Shown: piece after piece, positions 21,757-33,701 of the stretch | Numbering within the stretch: position 1 is the first letter of the stretch | Layout: each line of letters opens with the position of its first letter | Origin: Anaeramoeba flamelloides | Taxonomy: Eukaryota; Metamonada; Anaeramoebidae | Length of the DNA stretch: 64,000 bases | Reading direction: 5' to 3' | NCBI GenBank assembly: GCA_027625915.1 | Contig: JANTQA010000070.1 | Location: forward strand, 5,771,001 to 5,835,000 | The notes under the pieces: model-generated | Database searches by the model: none | What the model saw: the letters and a program-made list of their open reading frames with translations, nothing else | Told to the model about the DNA's origin: nothing | Translations under genes and position numbers: made by a program

Positions 21757-24700
21757 ATGTCAAAAGATATTTATTTAAAAGGGACAATAAGTATTTTAGA
21801 AGATATTCTTCAATTTGAAAAAAAAGAATATGTAAAGACTGGGGATTCTAGTCAAGTCTTGATGCAAACAATTAAAAAGATGAAAAACAAATTCACGAGT
21901 AAATTTCTTTTCCCTAAGTCTCCTTACTTTACAACCAAACAAAAGCTCTTTATGAATTATTTTTATTCGAAAAAAATTCCTTGTTTTTTTTTCTCTTTCT
22001 TTTCTGATTTTTCTCAAAACCAAAAACAAAACAATAATTAACACCTTATTATGGATGTTCTTTTAGTCTTTGTTTTACTTGTTATAACCACACTCGGAAA
22101 AACAAATAAAATTTTTTTTTATGCACCTGTATTATTATCTAAACACCCAACCAAACATTTTAAAAACCCACACAAAACAACAACAATAATAACAACTGCA
22201 AAAAAAAAAAACAAAAATAAAAAAATAAAAAAAAAAAAAAAAAAAATAAAAACAAAAACAAAAACAAAAACACCAAAAAAAAAAAAAAAAAATAAAAAAT
22301 AAAAACAGAATTAAGAAAAAGAAATCGAGAAAATTTTTTATTATTGCGACCATTATTTGAAACCTTAGTCTTAATTTTGTATGACGTTCAATTAGCATTA
22401 AATCTTATCGATCAATCCAAAGGGAAGCACATCAAAATCCATGGGAAAAAATATGCGATCCGCTCTGTTTTCACATATCTGCAGCAAAGAGTAGATTATT
22501 ATTATTTGGAATTCCCATTTGATCACCAGTCCGAAGACGACTTTGATGTGGAAATCTTAGCAGAGGATCACACAGGCAACATTGTTTCCAAAGAGGAGCT
22601 TGAAAGGTTACAAAAGGACAAGGTGCAAAAGGAAAGGGTTGAGGCTGTGCCCGTGATCAGGAATTGGAACATGAAGGACTTTTATGAGACGCCGAAACCG
22701 AAGGAGCCCAAGACTCTAACAGTCTCCAAAGGCGCCAACTTGAGCAAGGGCGAGTTTAAAAGCATTTCTGAAGCCATCTCGTATGCGGGTGAAGGCGACA
22801 CGATCGAGATCTCTGCGGGAAGGTATGAAGAAGAGATCATTTTGGATCGTCCAGTTTCGATTGTTGGGTGTGGCCAAGGTAAGGTGCAAATTGTTGGCAA
22901 ATTTGAAACAACGCTTTTAGTTGCGACATATTCTGGAACAATTAAAAATTTAACAATCATTCAACAGGGCACGGGCAATATTAATAACCGCAATATGCAA
23001 AACCCGAACTTGGCGAATAATAGCCTTAATAAAAAGAATACAACGGGCAATTTGCGCTCGATGCAATCCTTTTCTAACAATTCCACGACCAAAAAAACAA
23101 GCAACAATAATAGTCAGGACATAAGAAACCATGCCTTAGATCTCGCACAGGGGGAAATAATCATTGAAAACGTCACCCTAAAGGTATCAGGTAGCAAGGG
23201 AGCGGGGCTATCGGTACGGGGAAGCGCGAACCCAATTATAAGGAATGTGAAGGTTATGGGGTGTTCCAGTAATGGCATTATCTTTTATGAATCTGCCACT
23301 GGCAAAATTGACAATTCAAAGATCATCAGGTGTAAGGGCTCTGGCTTGATTGTATCGTCCAACAGCAAAAAAGCAATTTTGATCTCCAAAACTGAGATCT
23401 CATTCAATGAGTTGAATGGCGTGACAGTTCGCGGCATTAATAATCCAAAATTTAATAATTGCCAAATTGTTGAAAATACGAATGTCGGGATTGCCATTAA
23501 AGACAAGGCCAACCCAACTTTAAAGAAGTGTTCAATTAGCCGTACAAAGGCAGGCGGCATTTGGATTTATGCCGAGGGGTGCGGCAAATTTCTCAACTGT
23601 GAAGTTTGTGAAAATAAATTGTCTGGAATTGAAATTAAAGATGAAGGAACCGAGCCAATTTTTAAAAATTGTAAGATCTCCAATGGCCAATCTGGTGGTA
23701 TTTATATTCACACCAAGGGCAGCGCAACCTTTGATAGTTGCAAAATTTATGAGAACACCCTCGCGGCAATATCCATCAAGACAAATGCCGATCCTCTCTT
23801 CAAGAATTGCAAGATTTATAAAGGCAAAGCTGGCGGTATTTGGTGCTATGATAAGGGCTTTGGCCGATTTGAGGACTGCGAAATTTCGGCACACAAATAT
23901 GCGGGTATCGAAGTCAAATCTGGCGCCAACCCCGTGTTCCGCTCAAACAAAATCCACAGCGGACTCCTGTCCGGCATTTATGTCAATTCGCAGGGGAAGG
24001 GAATCTTTGAAAGAAATGAGATTTTCGGGAATATGCAAATTGGTGTTGTTGTGAAGACTGGCGGAAAGCCCCTGTTTAAGGCCAACAAGATCTATGCAAA
24101 TAAAATTTCAGGAGTGTTTGTGCTCATCGATGGCTCTGGTTTATTTGAAGGGAACAGCATTTATCAAAACGAGGGCTATGAGGTGCAAATTAACCAAGGA
24201 TCAACACCTACCTTTAAAAAAAACAACATCTATGACTCCCAAGCGTCATCGGTATACATTGGCACACGCTCAAAGCCAGTGTTTGATAATAACAAAGTTT
24301 ACAACGCCAAAACAAACGGGTTTGAAATTATTGAAGCGGCCGCGCCCACTTTAAGAAAAAACGAAATATCTAAATGTGCAGGATATGGGATCGTCATCAC
24401 GAAAAGAGGATCGGGCCTCATTGAAGCAAACGATATACACACCAACGGGAAATCGGGCATCGAAATATCTGGAATGGCAAACCCCACTTTGATCGGGAAC
24501 AAAATTAGAAATAATACCGTCTTTGGTGTGCACGTGCATTCACGCGGCGTTGGCCAATTGACAGGTAATGACATCTACGAAAACAAAATTGCAGGGATTG
24601 CCATAAAAAGCCAAGGGGACCCCCTAATAAAAAACACGAGAATACATAACCAAACAGAGGGCGTAGGGATTTACGTTTACCAAAGAGGACTCGGTACATT

Positions 24701-25076
24701 TAATAACTGTACCATCTTTGAAAACAAGGGTGTCGGCGTTGAAATTAAATCCGGATCAAATCCGACAATTAAAAATTGTATTCTACGAGACCAAAAGACA
24801 ACAGGCCTCATATTTATCCACTCAAACGGGAAAGGCTGGATCGATAGCAATACCTTGAAAAATACTCCATTCCCCGCCGTCGAAATAACTTCAGGTTCAG
24901 AGCCCACACTCGTGAAAAATACAATCCAAGATTGTAAATGTGCAATATGGGTACATAAAAATGGTAGAGGTATAATAAATAATAATATATTTAAAAATAA
25001 TTTACAAGGTGGTATAATAGTACAAGATAATTGCCAGCCTATGACGGGTGATAATCAAGAGATTAATGAAAATTAA
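21757..25076 (+). CDS. Right-handed beta-helix (PbH1/FBXO11-like) protein
   Basis: The main exon (to 25076) encodes a long parallel beta-helix. About 23-residue coils repeat the pattern NPxFKNCKI...SGGIxIxxxGxGxFExCEI from about 22720 to 25050. The first coil has the KSISEAISYAGEGDTIEI signature found at the start of FBXO11/SHCBP1-type helices. An Asn-rich loop (22970-23120) interrupts an early coil. This frame has no ATG at its start, so an upstream exon is needed. My model is ATG 21757 to 21898, donor GTAAAT, acceptor CGAG at 22328-22329, then 22330-25076, giving 962 residues. The phase fits, but an acceptor at 22308 also fits. The N-terminal ~150 residues are helical and not recognised, and I see no F-box. 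Such helices bind peptides or carbohydrates, and FBXO11 selects substrates for ubiquitination. Composition is clearly more GC-rich than the neighbouring genes. Confidence 0.8.
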
Positions 25077-27002
25077 TTCATTTATCATCCTCGTCGTCCA
25101 TTTGATTGAATTTTTTAATTTTATTTTTTGAATTTTTTTTTTCTTTTTTTTTTTCCTCTTTCTCCTGATCTTCGATCTTTTTCTTTTTATTAAAAATTTT
25201 CCCATAAAAATCATTTTATTATAATTTTTTATTCAAAATGTTTATATTTTCTCTTCCTTTAAATGTGTGTGGCTAAAAATTCTAAATATTTCATAACGTA
25301 TTAATCAGAAAATTACAAATAGAAAGATTTATTTTGAGAGATTTTTTTTTATATTTATTCTTCTTGTTCTTTTTATTTTTCTTCTTTTTCTTCCCTTAAC
25401 TTTAAGTTTCAGAGAAAAATCGACTAGAATTGAAAAAATTGCTGAGCTCATTCGAAATATTCATTGATATAATTCCACATTCTATCTTTCACTTTTAACA
25501 ATTGGCTTATGGATTAATCCTAATTTTTTTAAAAAAAATTAATCTATTATTTTATTCAATTTTTGTTTTTTTAATGTTTTGATTATTAATGATTTATTTA
25601 TGGTTTCTTCTTAAGAATTTTAGTGTTAAAAAATGCTTTATATGTTAAAGAAAGAATTTTGAAATGTCAAAATCCATAAATTCTATTTCAAAGAGTGAAT
25701 CAACATTGCCATTAGATGGATTTTAAACTTAATTTTAAGTTTTCGAAATAAAGAATCTTAATAAAGAGTATGAACAAAAAAAATAATATAAAAAAATGAA
25801 GAATTTAAAAGTAGATAAGGAAAAAATAATTATTTATTGAATTTATAAAATTTATAAGTAAAAAGTTTAGAGTTATTGGAATAATTTTGAATTCATGTTT
25901 GCATATTTATTATATTATTTTTTTTGAGAATGTTTTTCCTTAGAACATGTTGAGTCATATTGGTAAGGAAATATTCTAAAATTATATCATAATTTTTTTT
26001 TATATTCATTTTCCTCAGCAATTCATATGCATCTTCATTGACACAATTGGGAAATCATAAATCTATGATTTTTCTAGTGATTTTTTTTTTAATTATTTTG
26101 TGATTTTTCTTTTATTTTTTAAACCTCTGTTGATTGATTGTAAATCTTAATTTTTTTTTAATACAACATGAGCATAATTTAAAATACACTTTTTTTTAAT
26201 TTTTTTATTCATTTTAGGTATTTAAAAAAGATTTTAGTTTGTATAGAGCTTTATCCTTTTTAAAGTTAAAGTAAAATAGCTTTTCTTACAGTTGTATAGA
26301 AATCGGAAAATTTTAATATTTCTTTTTAATTAACATTAAAAAGGTTAAATTAGGTTTGTATTTAATAATTTTTCATTACACATATATATGATTATAAAAT
26401 ATTATCATAGTTTTATTCCGAAAAATTAATTTTTGGCTTTTTGATATTTTAAGATCTGGTTTTTCAGATTTTAAATCAATAGGTTTTTTACAAAATCTTT
26501 TTACATAAAAAGAATAATAGAACCAAAATTCCAAAATAGATTTTTTTGTTTAAATTTTCAAGATCATTAGTATTTGTACATAATATTTTACCATATGTGA
26601 ATTAATGAAGAGAAATTCCAAAATAGATTATTTCTTTGAAATTATACCCTCAAAAAATCAAAAAAGTTTTTAATTTATAAATTGAAACAAAACAAAAAAT
26701 AATAGTTTTAGCTTTTATCATTTTTTTTCCGAGTCTCATCTTAATTAGTATCAGAATTTATCAATGCATTTTACTTTTTCTCCAATTTACTAGTTTATAA
26801 CAAGAATTCTTCATATTTGATATGATAAAATATATAATGTGTTATTAACTTTAGTCTAGTAATCTAAAACTATTTTTTTATCCCTTTAAACCTCTTTTTA
26901 TAAAAATATGTTTATTTTTATTGGGTTGTCTCTTTTTTACTCTTTTCAAATTTTTCCTCTGACTTTAATTTTGTAAAAAAAAACAATAATTATTAAAAAA
27001 AT
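25077..27002. other. Intergenic desert
   Basis: An AT-rich sequence with long T and A runs. I see no open frame with coding-like composition, no RNA gene, and no clear repeat family. The first ~120 bases after the beta-helix stop are T/C-rich and probably 3' UTR. Confidence 0.5.
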
Positions 27003-27531
27003 GTAAACTTTGTTTCTGTCAAAGGAGTTCAATATTGTGTTCAAATATCAATTATTGTTTATTAATAACCTTTGAAAAACAAAGAAGTAAAATAATAAAC
27101 ATCAGAGGATAATTGATTCTGGGCAAAATTGAAACCAATAAATCAATAAAATTTCTACATAAATGAAAAACCCTGAATTCTTATGTAGTATTGATGTGGA
27201 AAAAAATACAAGGAAACATTTGATCTTCCAAATCGAGATAAAAATCAAATTCCAATAGAAATCAATAATATTTTTCTACAAACATTTTTACTATTTCAGT
27301 AATGATAAAAGAACATCTTTCTACGCAGTGACTATCGATCTTGCAATAAATAAAAATTAACAAATGAATTGAATTATTGAAAAAAAAACAGAAAAATTAA
27401 AAGGTGAAAAAATGATTTCAATTTTGAAAATTTCCAAATAAACTTTTTCTTTTTCTATCAATTGAAACCCCGTATCAAAATGTAATCCACCCATTAACAA
27501 TTTATCCCCTTTGACTGGAAAATGGTTTTTT
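27003..27531. mobile_element. MITE family B, copy 3 (diverged, shortened)
   Basis: The left end TAAACTTTGTTTCTGTCAAA and right end CCTTTGACTGGAAAATGG are diverged family B termini. Internal matches are CAAATATCAATTATT, TGACTATCGATCTTGCAATA and GTGAAAAAATGATTTCAATT. It is about 170 bp shorter than copies 1 and 2 because the middle section is lost. Confidence 0.65.
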
Positions 27532-27904
27532 TTGAGCAGAAATTGTATATATATTTAACATTAAATAAATTCTGTATAATTGAATCCATTAAATATGTAA
27601 AATAAATTAAATTAAAAAAATTTCAATAAAAAAAATCCGATCTCAAAAAAAATATGAATATCTTTTGATTTTTTAATAACATTTTTTCTTTCTACCTGAA
27701 AAATTAAATCAAAACAAGTATCTTTATTTCACAATTTGTTTTTTTTATTTCATAATAGAAATTACAGAAAATTCCGAATGTTGCAAAATCTCTGATTTAG
27801 TGAAATATTTTTGAATTATAGAAAAATGTAATTAACAGGATTTTTGGTTTGAGCAATAAAAAGTAAATTCCTCAACATAATTTTTTTATTTGGTAAACGA
27901 AATA

Positions 27905-27990
27905 AAAACTCGTGGTTAGGTTTTCCAACATTCAAAAGAAATCAAGAATTTTTCTCAATTCTTTTAAATTTTGGAAAAGCTATGCACTTT
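27905..27990. repeat. Fragment of repeat family H
   Basis: It contains GGTTAGGTTTTCCAACATTC followed by AAAAGAAAT and TCAATTCTTTTAAATTTTGG, the same edge phrases found at 8.9-9.1 kb and 20.8 kb. It lies about 50 bases beyond the stop of the small minus-strand gene. Confidence 0.5.
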
Positions 27991-28037
27991 ACAACCCCAC
28001 CCAACATCCCTAATTCAAATTTGATTTATGGATTTTG

Positions 28038-28320
28038 TTAAACAAAGTGATTGATTAGATCTGGCAAATCCTCCGAAGAATCGGATTCAGCCGAATAAAT
28101 TGGGACGGATTTTGTTCCAATTGTTATTAAAGATTCGTTTTTTATAATAATTAGAAAGGATTCAAATCCGTCAGACGATTTCTTCAAAGAATTAGTGGTT
28201 CTATGAAGAATATTCCTGATTTTTAATGAAAGTTTACCTTGGTGGTTTTGTAATTTGTGTAACTTTTTGAGAAAATATTAAACCATCAGAAATAATGTGA
28301 TTAAGGGGATTATTGAACAT
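28038..28320 (-). CDS. Small unrecognised protein, apparent 22-nt intron
   Basis: On the minus strand, 28320-28238 encodes MFNNPLNHIISDGLIF and onward in one frame. 28215-28038 continues in another frame with coding-like sequence (SSDGFESFLIIIKNESLITI ... SEDLPDLINHFV, stop TAA). The 22 bases between, 28237-28216, begin GTAAAC and end TCAG, with AG before and G after. Removing them gives one continuous 86-residue reading. The frame is also open upstream to 28354, where a T-rich stretch ends in CCAG, so there may be an earlier exon and a different start. I do not recognise the family. Composition is richer in GC than the flanks. The alternative is a decayed fragment with a frame-shifting insertion. 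It is in the same orientation as, and about 230 bases downstream of, the RRM gene. Confidence 0.45.
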
Positions 28321-28549
28321 CCGACCCTCTGATTGTAAATTGGACACTTTATGTCTGGTTTCTCAAAAACAATTTTTTTTTTTAATTTGGTATTTCTGTA
28401 AAAAAAATATTAAATTAAAAATTAAAAAAATCAATTCTTATTATTTTGAATAATAATCTATTTTAAAACTATCTTCAAAAGTGATATTGAAGTTGAAAAA
28501 AAAATAATAAACAATTAGATAAAATAAATTCTTTTTGAATAGCAAATAA

Positions 28550-31500
28550 TTAATTTTCATTATCTTTTTCATTATTTTTTTTTTGATTCCATTCTTCAAT
28601 TTGAATATTTTCTCCCTTTTTCTCGTCTGTTTCTTCTTCTTCTTCTTCTTCATCCTTTTCCCCTTCTTGGGTATTCTCATTATTTAATTTATTCTGTTCA
28701 TTTTTTTTTTGAGTGAAATCTGTATATTCTTGAGTATTCCAAATGGCTCTATGTCTATGATTATTAATTAAAAAGGATCCTTCTTTTGCAACAGTTACTG
28801 TGATTGTTTGACCTAAAATTTCAGATTGATCCATATTATCCATAGCAGCTTCGGCGTCTTCGACAGATTCAAACTGGACATAACCAAAACCCTTATGGTG
28901 ATCTATTAAATTAATTAAAACAATTATTTTGTGTAAAAATTTGAGTTATTTTTTCAATTATTTATTAATGAGTTTAATAAATCAAAAAAAATTGTGAGAA
29001 AAAACATCAAAAAATTATAATAAATCTTGTGAAATTTTGAATTCTATTAGGAAAATTATTAATGAATTTCTCTTTTTTAAAAAAAGGTAGCACAAAAAGA
29101 ATTCTGGTAATCTTGTTTTGCTTTTGGTGGTGTTTTTTTTTTTTTTTTTTTTGCTTTATTTTCGTTTTGAAATATTTATAATTTAAATCTTTGAAAAATT
29201 TTAGTTTAAAAAAAACAAAAATAATGCTTATAACCCCACTAGGATATATATATATATATATATATATATTAATATATATATTAATACTCTGAGGTTTCAT
29301 ATTAATTAATTTCTAATTTTAAAACGAATGAATATTTTTGAAAGAATTTGAAAAACAAAGAAAAATCGATTTTTTTTTTCTGGTGTTTTTTCAAATTACA
29401 AAATTGAAAAAGTTTATTTTTGATTTTTTTTTTTGAAGGGAGGAAATTAATTTCCTTATTTAAAAAAAAGCACCATCATTCGGTTTTCTTGAGTTTTCTG
29501 TTTATTTGTAAAATCAATATATTTTCGTTAGGTTTTTTTGATTTTTCTATTTATTCGAAAAATCAATAGATTTTCGTTAGGTTTTTTTTACTTTAGAAAT
29601 AAACCGAAAATTTTAATAAAATTTCGGTTTATTTCTAAAGTAAAAAAAACCTAGAATACTTCACAAATAAAATAGAAAACCTCAAAAAAACCTAGAACAA
29701 TTCACAGATAAAACAGAAAACCTCAAGAAAACCACCATCAGGTTTTTTTTTAATTTTAGAAATTAAAAGAACATTTCTGAAATTTTCTTTTGATTTCTCA
29801 AATAAACAGAAAAACAAGAAAACCTAGGCACTCCACAGTACTTGACGGCACTCTACGACACTTGACAACACGACTGTTTATTTATATTATTATACATAAT
29901 GAACTTGGAAAAAGTAAAAAATATCAAAAATAAACTTTTTCTTCTGGGTGGAAAGTTCAAGAATATTTAAAAAATTATTAAGTTGTTTGGGTTCCTTTGC
30001 CGCCCCCCCCCCCTTTTTTTTTGAGTGTTTGGAGCAGGTATAAAAGATAGAAAATCATTAAAAAGATTGAAGAAAAGTAGATTAGCGAACTAAAGTCAAC
30101 TAAAGCAAATTGAAGATATCTGAAAAGAAGCGAACAAAAGTAAACTGAATCAAACTAAATTGACAATTTCTGTATTATCTGTTTATTAAGACATCCGAAT
30201 TAGGTTAAATCTGTAGAGTAAGTGTCTTGTACTGGGATTTAAAGAAAACAAGATTTGGAAAGTTATGAAAAAAAAAGTAAAAAAGCAAATAAAAAAAAGA
30301 AGAAGAAGAAGAAAACGAAAAAGAAAACAAATTCTTATTCTTAACTCACATTTTATAATAAAACCACGAACTTTTATCAAGTGAATCTAATAAGAGCAAT
30401 AGGTCTTGATAATGGCGGTAATTTCAACAAACAAACAAAAGTGAAAAGGCTTTTATTTTTTTTTTCACAATTAAGCCATTAAAATTTTTTAAAAAAAAAT
30501 TTGGTATTTTTAAACATTTTTAATATCTTTTCTAATAATTACCAGTATTAGTTAAGAAAAGATCTTTGATCAAAAATTATTTTTCAAAGATATACGGAGC
30601 TTTGGTGATAACCTGAATTAATAGGATCTTGGCAATAAATTTGCGATAATATTAAAAAATCGTGATTAGCTACTTTATCGCGAAAAATCATAAAATCAAT
30701 AAAATTCACATTATCGATATAAAATAAAAATGGCGATAAAATGAAAATTATTTTTTTGAAATCACCTTACAAAAAATCACATGAATTTTACAAAACATTG
30801 AGACTTTTACAACGGTTTCTCCCCTTTAAAAATGTTAGAAAATGTTTGAAAGTGTTGTAAGGTGTTTGAAAGATGTTTGAAAGTCATGAAAGAGATAAAT
30901 CTTTAAAAAAGAGAATGAAACTTATTTTTAAAATTAAAAATAGTCTTTTCTTTTCATTTTTTTATTCTTTACAAAAAGTAAAATCTCAAACATTAATATT
31001 ACGATCAAACAAATAATAACTCATTCTGAAAATGTACTTGAATCTAGAATAGGTGTGTTTTTTAAACTGGAGTTATTGCCTTCATTGATTCAAATAACCA
31101 AAAAGAAGAAAGAGGAATTTTCATTCTTATCAGTAATTATTTTTTTTAAAAAAACCCCTTTCAACTCTAGTCGAGTTTTCTGTTCAATGTCAATATAAGA
31201 GAAGTTAAAAAAAATAAAAGAAAAAGAAAACAAGTTTTCTGAACAATCTTATGATCAGTATTAGTGTGACTATAGTTATGTTATTGGGAAAGCCTTTGAA
31301 AAGTTAAAGATTATCCTTTAAACTTTAATAGAACAAAGAAAAAGATTTGTCCAAAGAAAGAACATTTTTTAAAGAGTGCATGAAGGGTTGGTAGTTTGAA
31401 ATCATTTTTATCCATAGTAATTTATAATACTACGATGAACATTTTTGCAAGAGGTGGCCAATTGTAAATTGATCATATTCCGTCAAAAATGGCCATAAAA

Positions 31501-33701
31501 AACACAACCCCAAAATCTAATAGCATTACCAAAAAAACAAAATTATCTCTTTTTAAAAGCTTTTTTTTTTAACAGTCAATTTTTTTTAATTTGACAAAAT
31601 GACCAATTCGAAAAAACAAATAAAAGATCTCAATTTACATTGTTGTGTTGTTAATGAGAAATCCCAACCAAAGACTTTAAAGAAACCACACTAAAAGAGA
31701 TACATCTTCAAGTTCATGAAGGCTTTTTCAATTCAAAAAAAATTTATAACAATAAATACAAGTTATTAAAAACACGAAGGTGTATAAAATGTCCAAAATA
31801 ATACATTTGTTGTTTCAATGTTATATGTTTTTTTATCATATTTAAACCAACTTTTTGTGAAAATTTCTTGGTACTACGCACGTGATTTTCTTTTTTTCTT
31901 TTTGTTTTTTGTTTATCTCAAATATTCATTAAACTTTTGAAATAAAAAAATGTAAATCATTAGTTTAAATACAATAATTCGTGTTAAAACATGCATTAAA
32001 TGAACATTTTTGCAGGAATATGACTTGTTCAGTTTCGGCATCTTCTCGCAAAAATGGTCAATAAATTGATAAACTAATGATTTACATTTCCTTATTACTG
32101 TTGGTGATCTAAAGGATGGATCGATCTGCCAACCAAATCAAAACAAAATAGAATGAAAACTTTTGATCTGATCATTGATTCAATCAAGTTATTTTTTTGT
32201 TCTTTTTTTAAAAAATAACTTTTTTTTTGAAAGGATCATTTTTTTGATCAAATACAAATTTTTCTTTTTTAAAAATATTGCTGAATTATCACCTAAAAAG
32301 CCATTAAAGATATATATATATATATATATATCGCGATATAATTTTTAATCGCGATATTTTGTCATTTATCACAATTTTTAGACAATTACCGAGATTTTAT
32401 CGAATATCACGATTTGTATATATAATCCAGATATTTAGGCATTTGTCTCGATTTTAGAATAATGTGATTTGTATTTATATCATACTATTATCAAAACTTT
32501 ATTGTTACTAAACAAAGATATTGACAAATCCAGTACTATATAGCGAATAATTTTTTATCACAACATTTTGACATTTATCACAATTTTAAGACAATTACCG
32601 AGATTTTATCGGATATCACGATTTGTATCTATAATCGCGATATTTTGTCATTTATCACGATTTTATGTACCATTGAGTTAAAAAAGTTAAACAGGAAAAA
32701 AAGCACAAAGCTATTTTTAATTGGTAAAACCTGAAAACGAAAGGTGCATTCAATGAAAAAAAGAAGCAAATTAATTTTTAACAATTTGCTTCAGCGTTGT
32801 ATGAAAGCTTGCCTGGATTTTATGTTGTTTTTGAAAACACAATTTTGTAAGATCCTCATTAATTGACAAACAATAGTTTTAAAATCGTTTTAAAAAAGTC
32901 TGACACAAAATTTTTTTTAATAAAGCCCTGAAAATGGTTCCATTTAAGTTTGACAGATGTTTTACAGATAATTTTGAAAAATTTTTTATACAAACCTATT
33001 TTGAAAACGAATTTATTTTTAATAACTTAATCATTTTGTGTAACAAATATTTTCTAGAAACAGTTGTGGTTTAAAATTTTCCAATAAAGACGCTTTTGTA
33101 TTGTTATTGCAACATAATTTTTTGATTTTTTTTTGAAGGTTTACTTGATCGAAACATTTTTGATTAGTTACTTTAAATTTGAAATTCCTAGAATAGAAAC
33201 AAAAGCAGTTTTATTTCAAATAAATTTGATGTATCTTTTTCTTCGATATTTTCTGTATCAAATATCGCAATGTTGATAAATTTCTAAATCAAAAACAATT
33301 TTTTTATTTTTATTTATTCCCAAGATGGTAACCATGAATAAACAAAATTTCTGAAATCTATAATTTCACTCAGATTTAAAAACAATGACTTTCAGTTTCT
33401 TATGGTTGATTCAAGAAATAAAATGTTCAAAAAAAAAAAAACAGAAAGAAAAATGAAAAAAAGAAAAGTAAAAGTACATACTTTTGATTTGATCTTTTGG
33501 TAGAACTACACGTGAGATCTCGCCAAAAGGAATAAATGCATAGTACAATAACTTTTTATGGGCTTGGGGTGTTAGTCCCTCTATTGGTTATTTGTAAAGA
33601 AGATCGTAATTGAAAAAGTAAATTAAAAAGGAATTCAACAAGGAACTAACGGAAAAAAGAAAAAAAAACTTACGAACGAATAAAGTGTTTCTATGAGTCA
33701 T
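28550..33701 (-). CDS. PPIE/CYP33-like RRM protein, RRM split by a 4.6-kb intron
   Basis: Three minus-strand exons join in phase: 33701-33674 (MTHRNTLFV), 33580-33482 (GLTPQAHKKLLYYAFIPFGE ... LPKDQIK) and 28902-28550 (HHKGFGYVQFESVEDAEAAM onward, stop TAA), giving 159 residues. Introns are 93 nt (GTAAGT donor) and 4579 nt (GTATGT donor, AATAG acceptor). Residues 1-80 form one RRM with RNP2 (LFVQGL) and RNP1 (KGFGYVQF). AFIPFGEI, DNMDQSEILGQTI and the following RAIWNTQEY closely parallel the RRM and linker of the spliceosome-associated cyclophilin PPIE (CYP33). The cyclophilin domain is absent. Instead there is a ~50-residue acidic, Glu/Lys-rich tail. RNA binding in the nucleus is inferred. 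No cyclophilin-like frame is present downstream. The short upstream sequence before the ATG is A-rich. Confidence 0.8.
29245..29282. repeat. AT dinucleotide microsatellite
   Basis: Alternating AT for about 35 bases, inside the large intron of the RRM gene. A second, shorter run lies at about 32310-32335. Confidence 0.8.
29460..29880. repeat. Compound palindromic repeat family H, copy 3 (intronic)
   Basis: It carries GGTTTTCTTGAGTTTTCTG, ATCAATAGATTTTCGTTAGG, the reverse-complement units AAAAAAACCTAGAAC, and at its right edge AGTACTTGACGGCACTC. It has the same architecture as the 9, 20.8, 39.5 and 58.9 kb blocks. Confidence 0.7.
31965..32690 (+). repeat. Repeat family K with CGCGATA clusters
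   Basis: The left half matches family K at 17.3 kb (minus strand) and 37.0 kb. The right half holds repeated phrases: ATCGCGATATTTTGTCATTT, ACAATTACCGAGATTTTATC and ATATCACGATTTGTAT, partly palindromic. Diverged versions lie at about 16.14-16.29, 30.64-30.72 and 37.26-37.40 kb. It is non-coding. Confidence 0.6.

Larger units (their letters stand above)
28903..33481 (-). other. Giant 4.58-kb intron of the RRM gene
   Basis: The donor GTATGT (33481 downward on the minus strand) and acceptor TTTAATAG (ending 28903) are both canonical. Exon phases agree: one base before and two after give an Asn codon between DQIK and HHKG. The intron contains an AT microsatellite, a family H palindromic block, a run of C next to T at about 30002-30022, degenerate GTGTTTGAAA repeats near 30.85 kb and family K with CGCGATA clusters. 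I see no other gene inside. Confidence 0.7.

Noticed and set aside
22051-22302. Lys-rich 83-codon frame
   Set aside because: It is A-rich low complexity within the presumed intron of the beta-helix gene.
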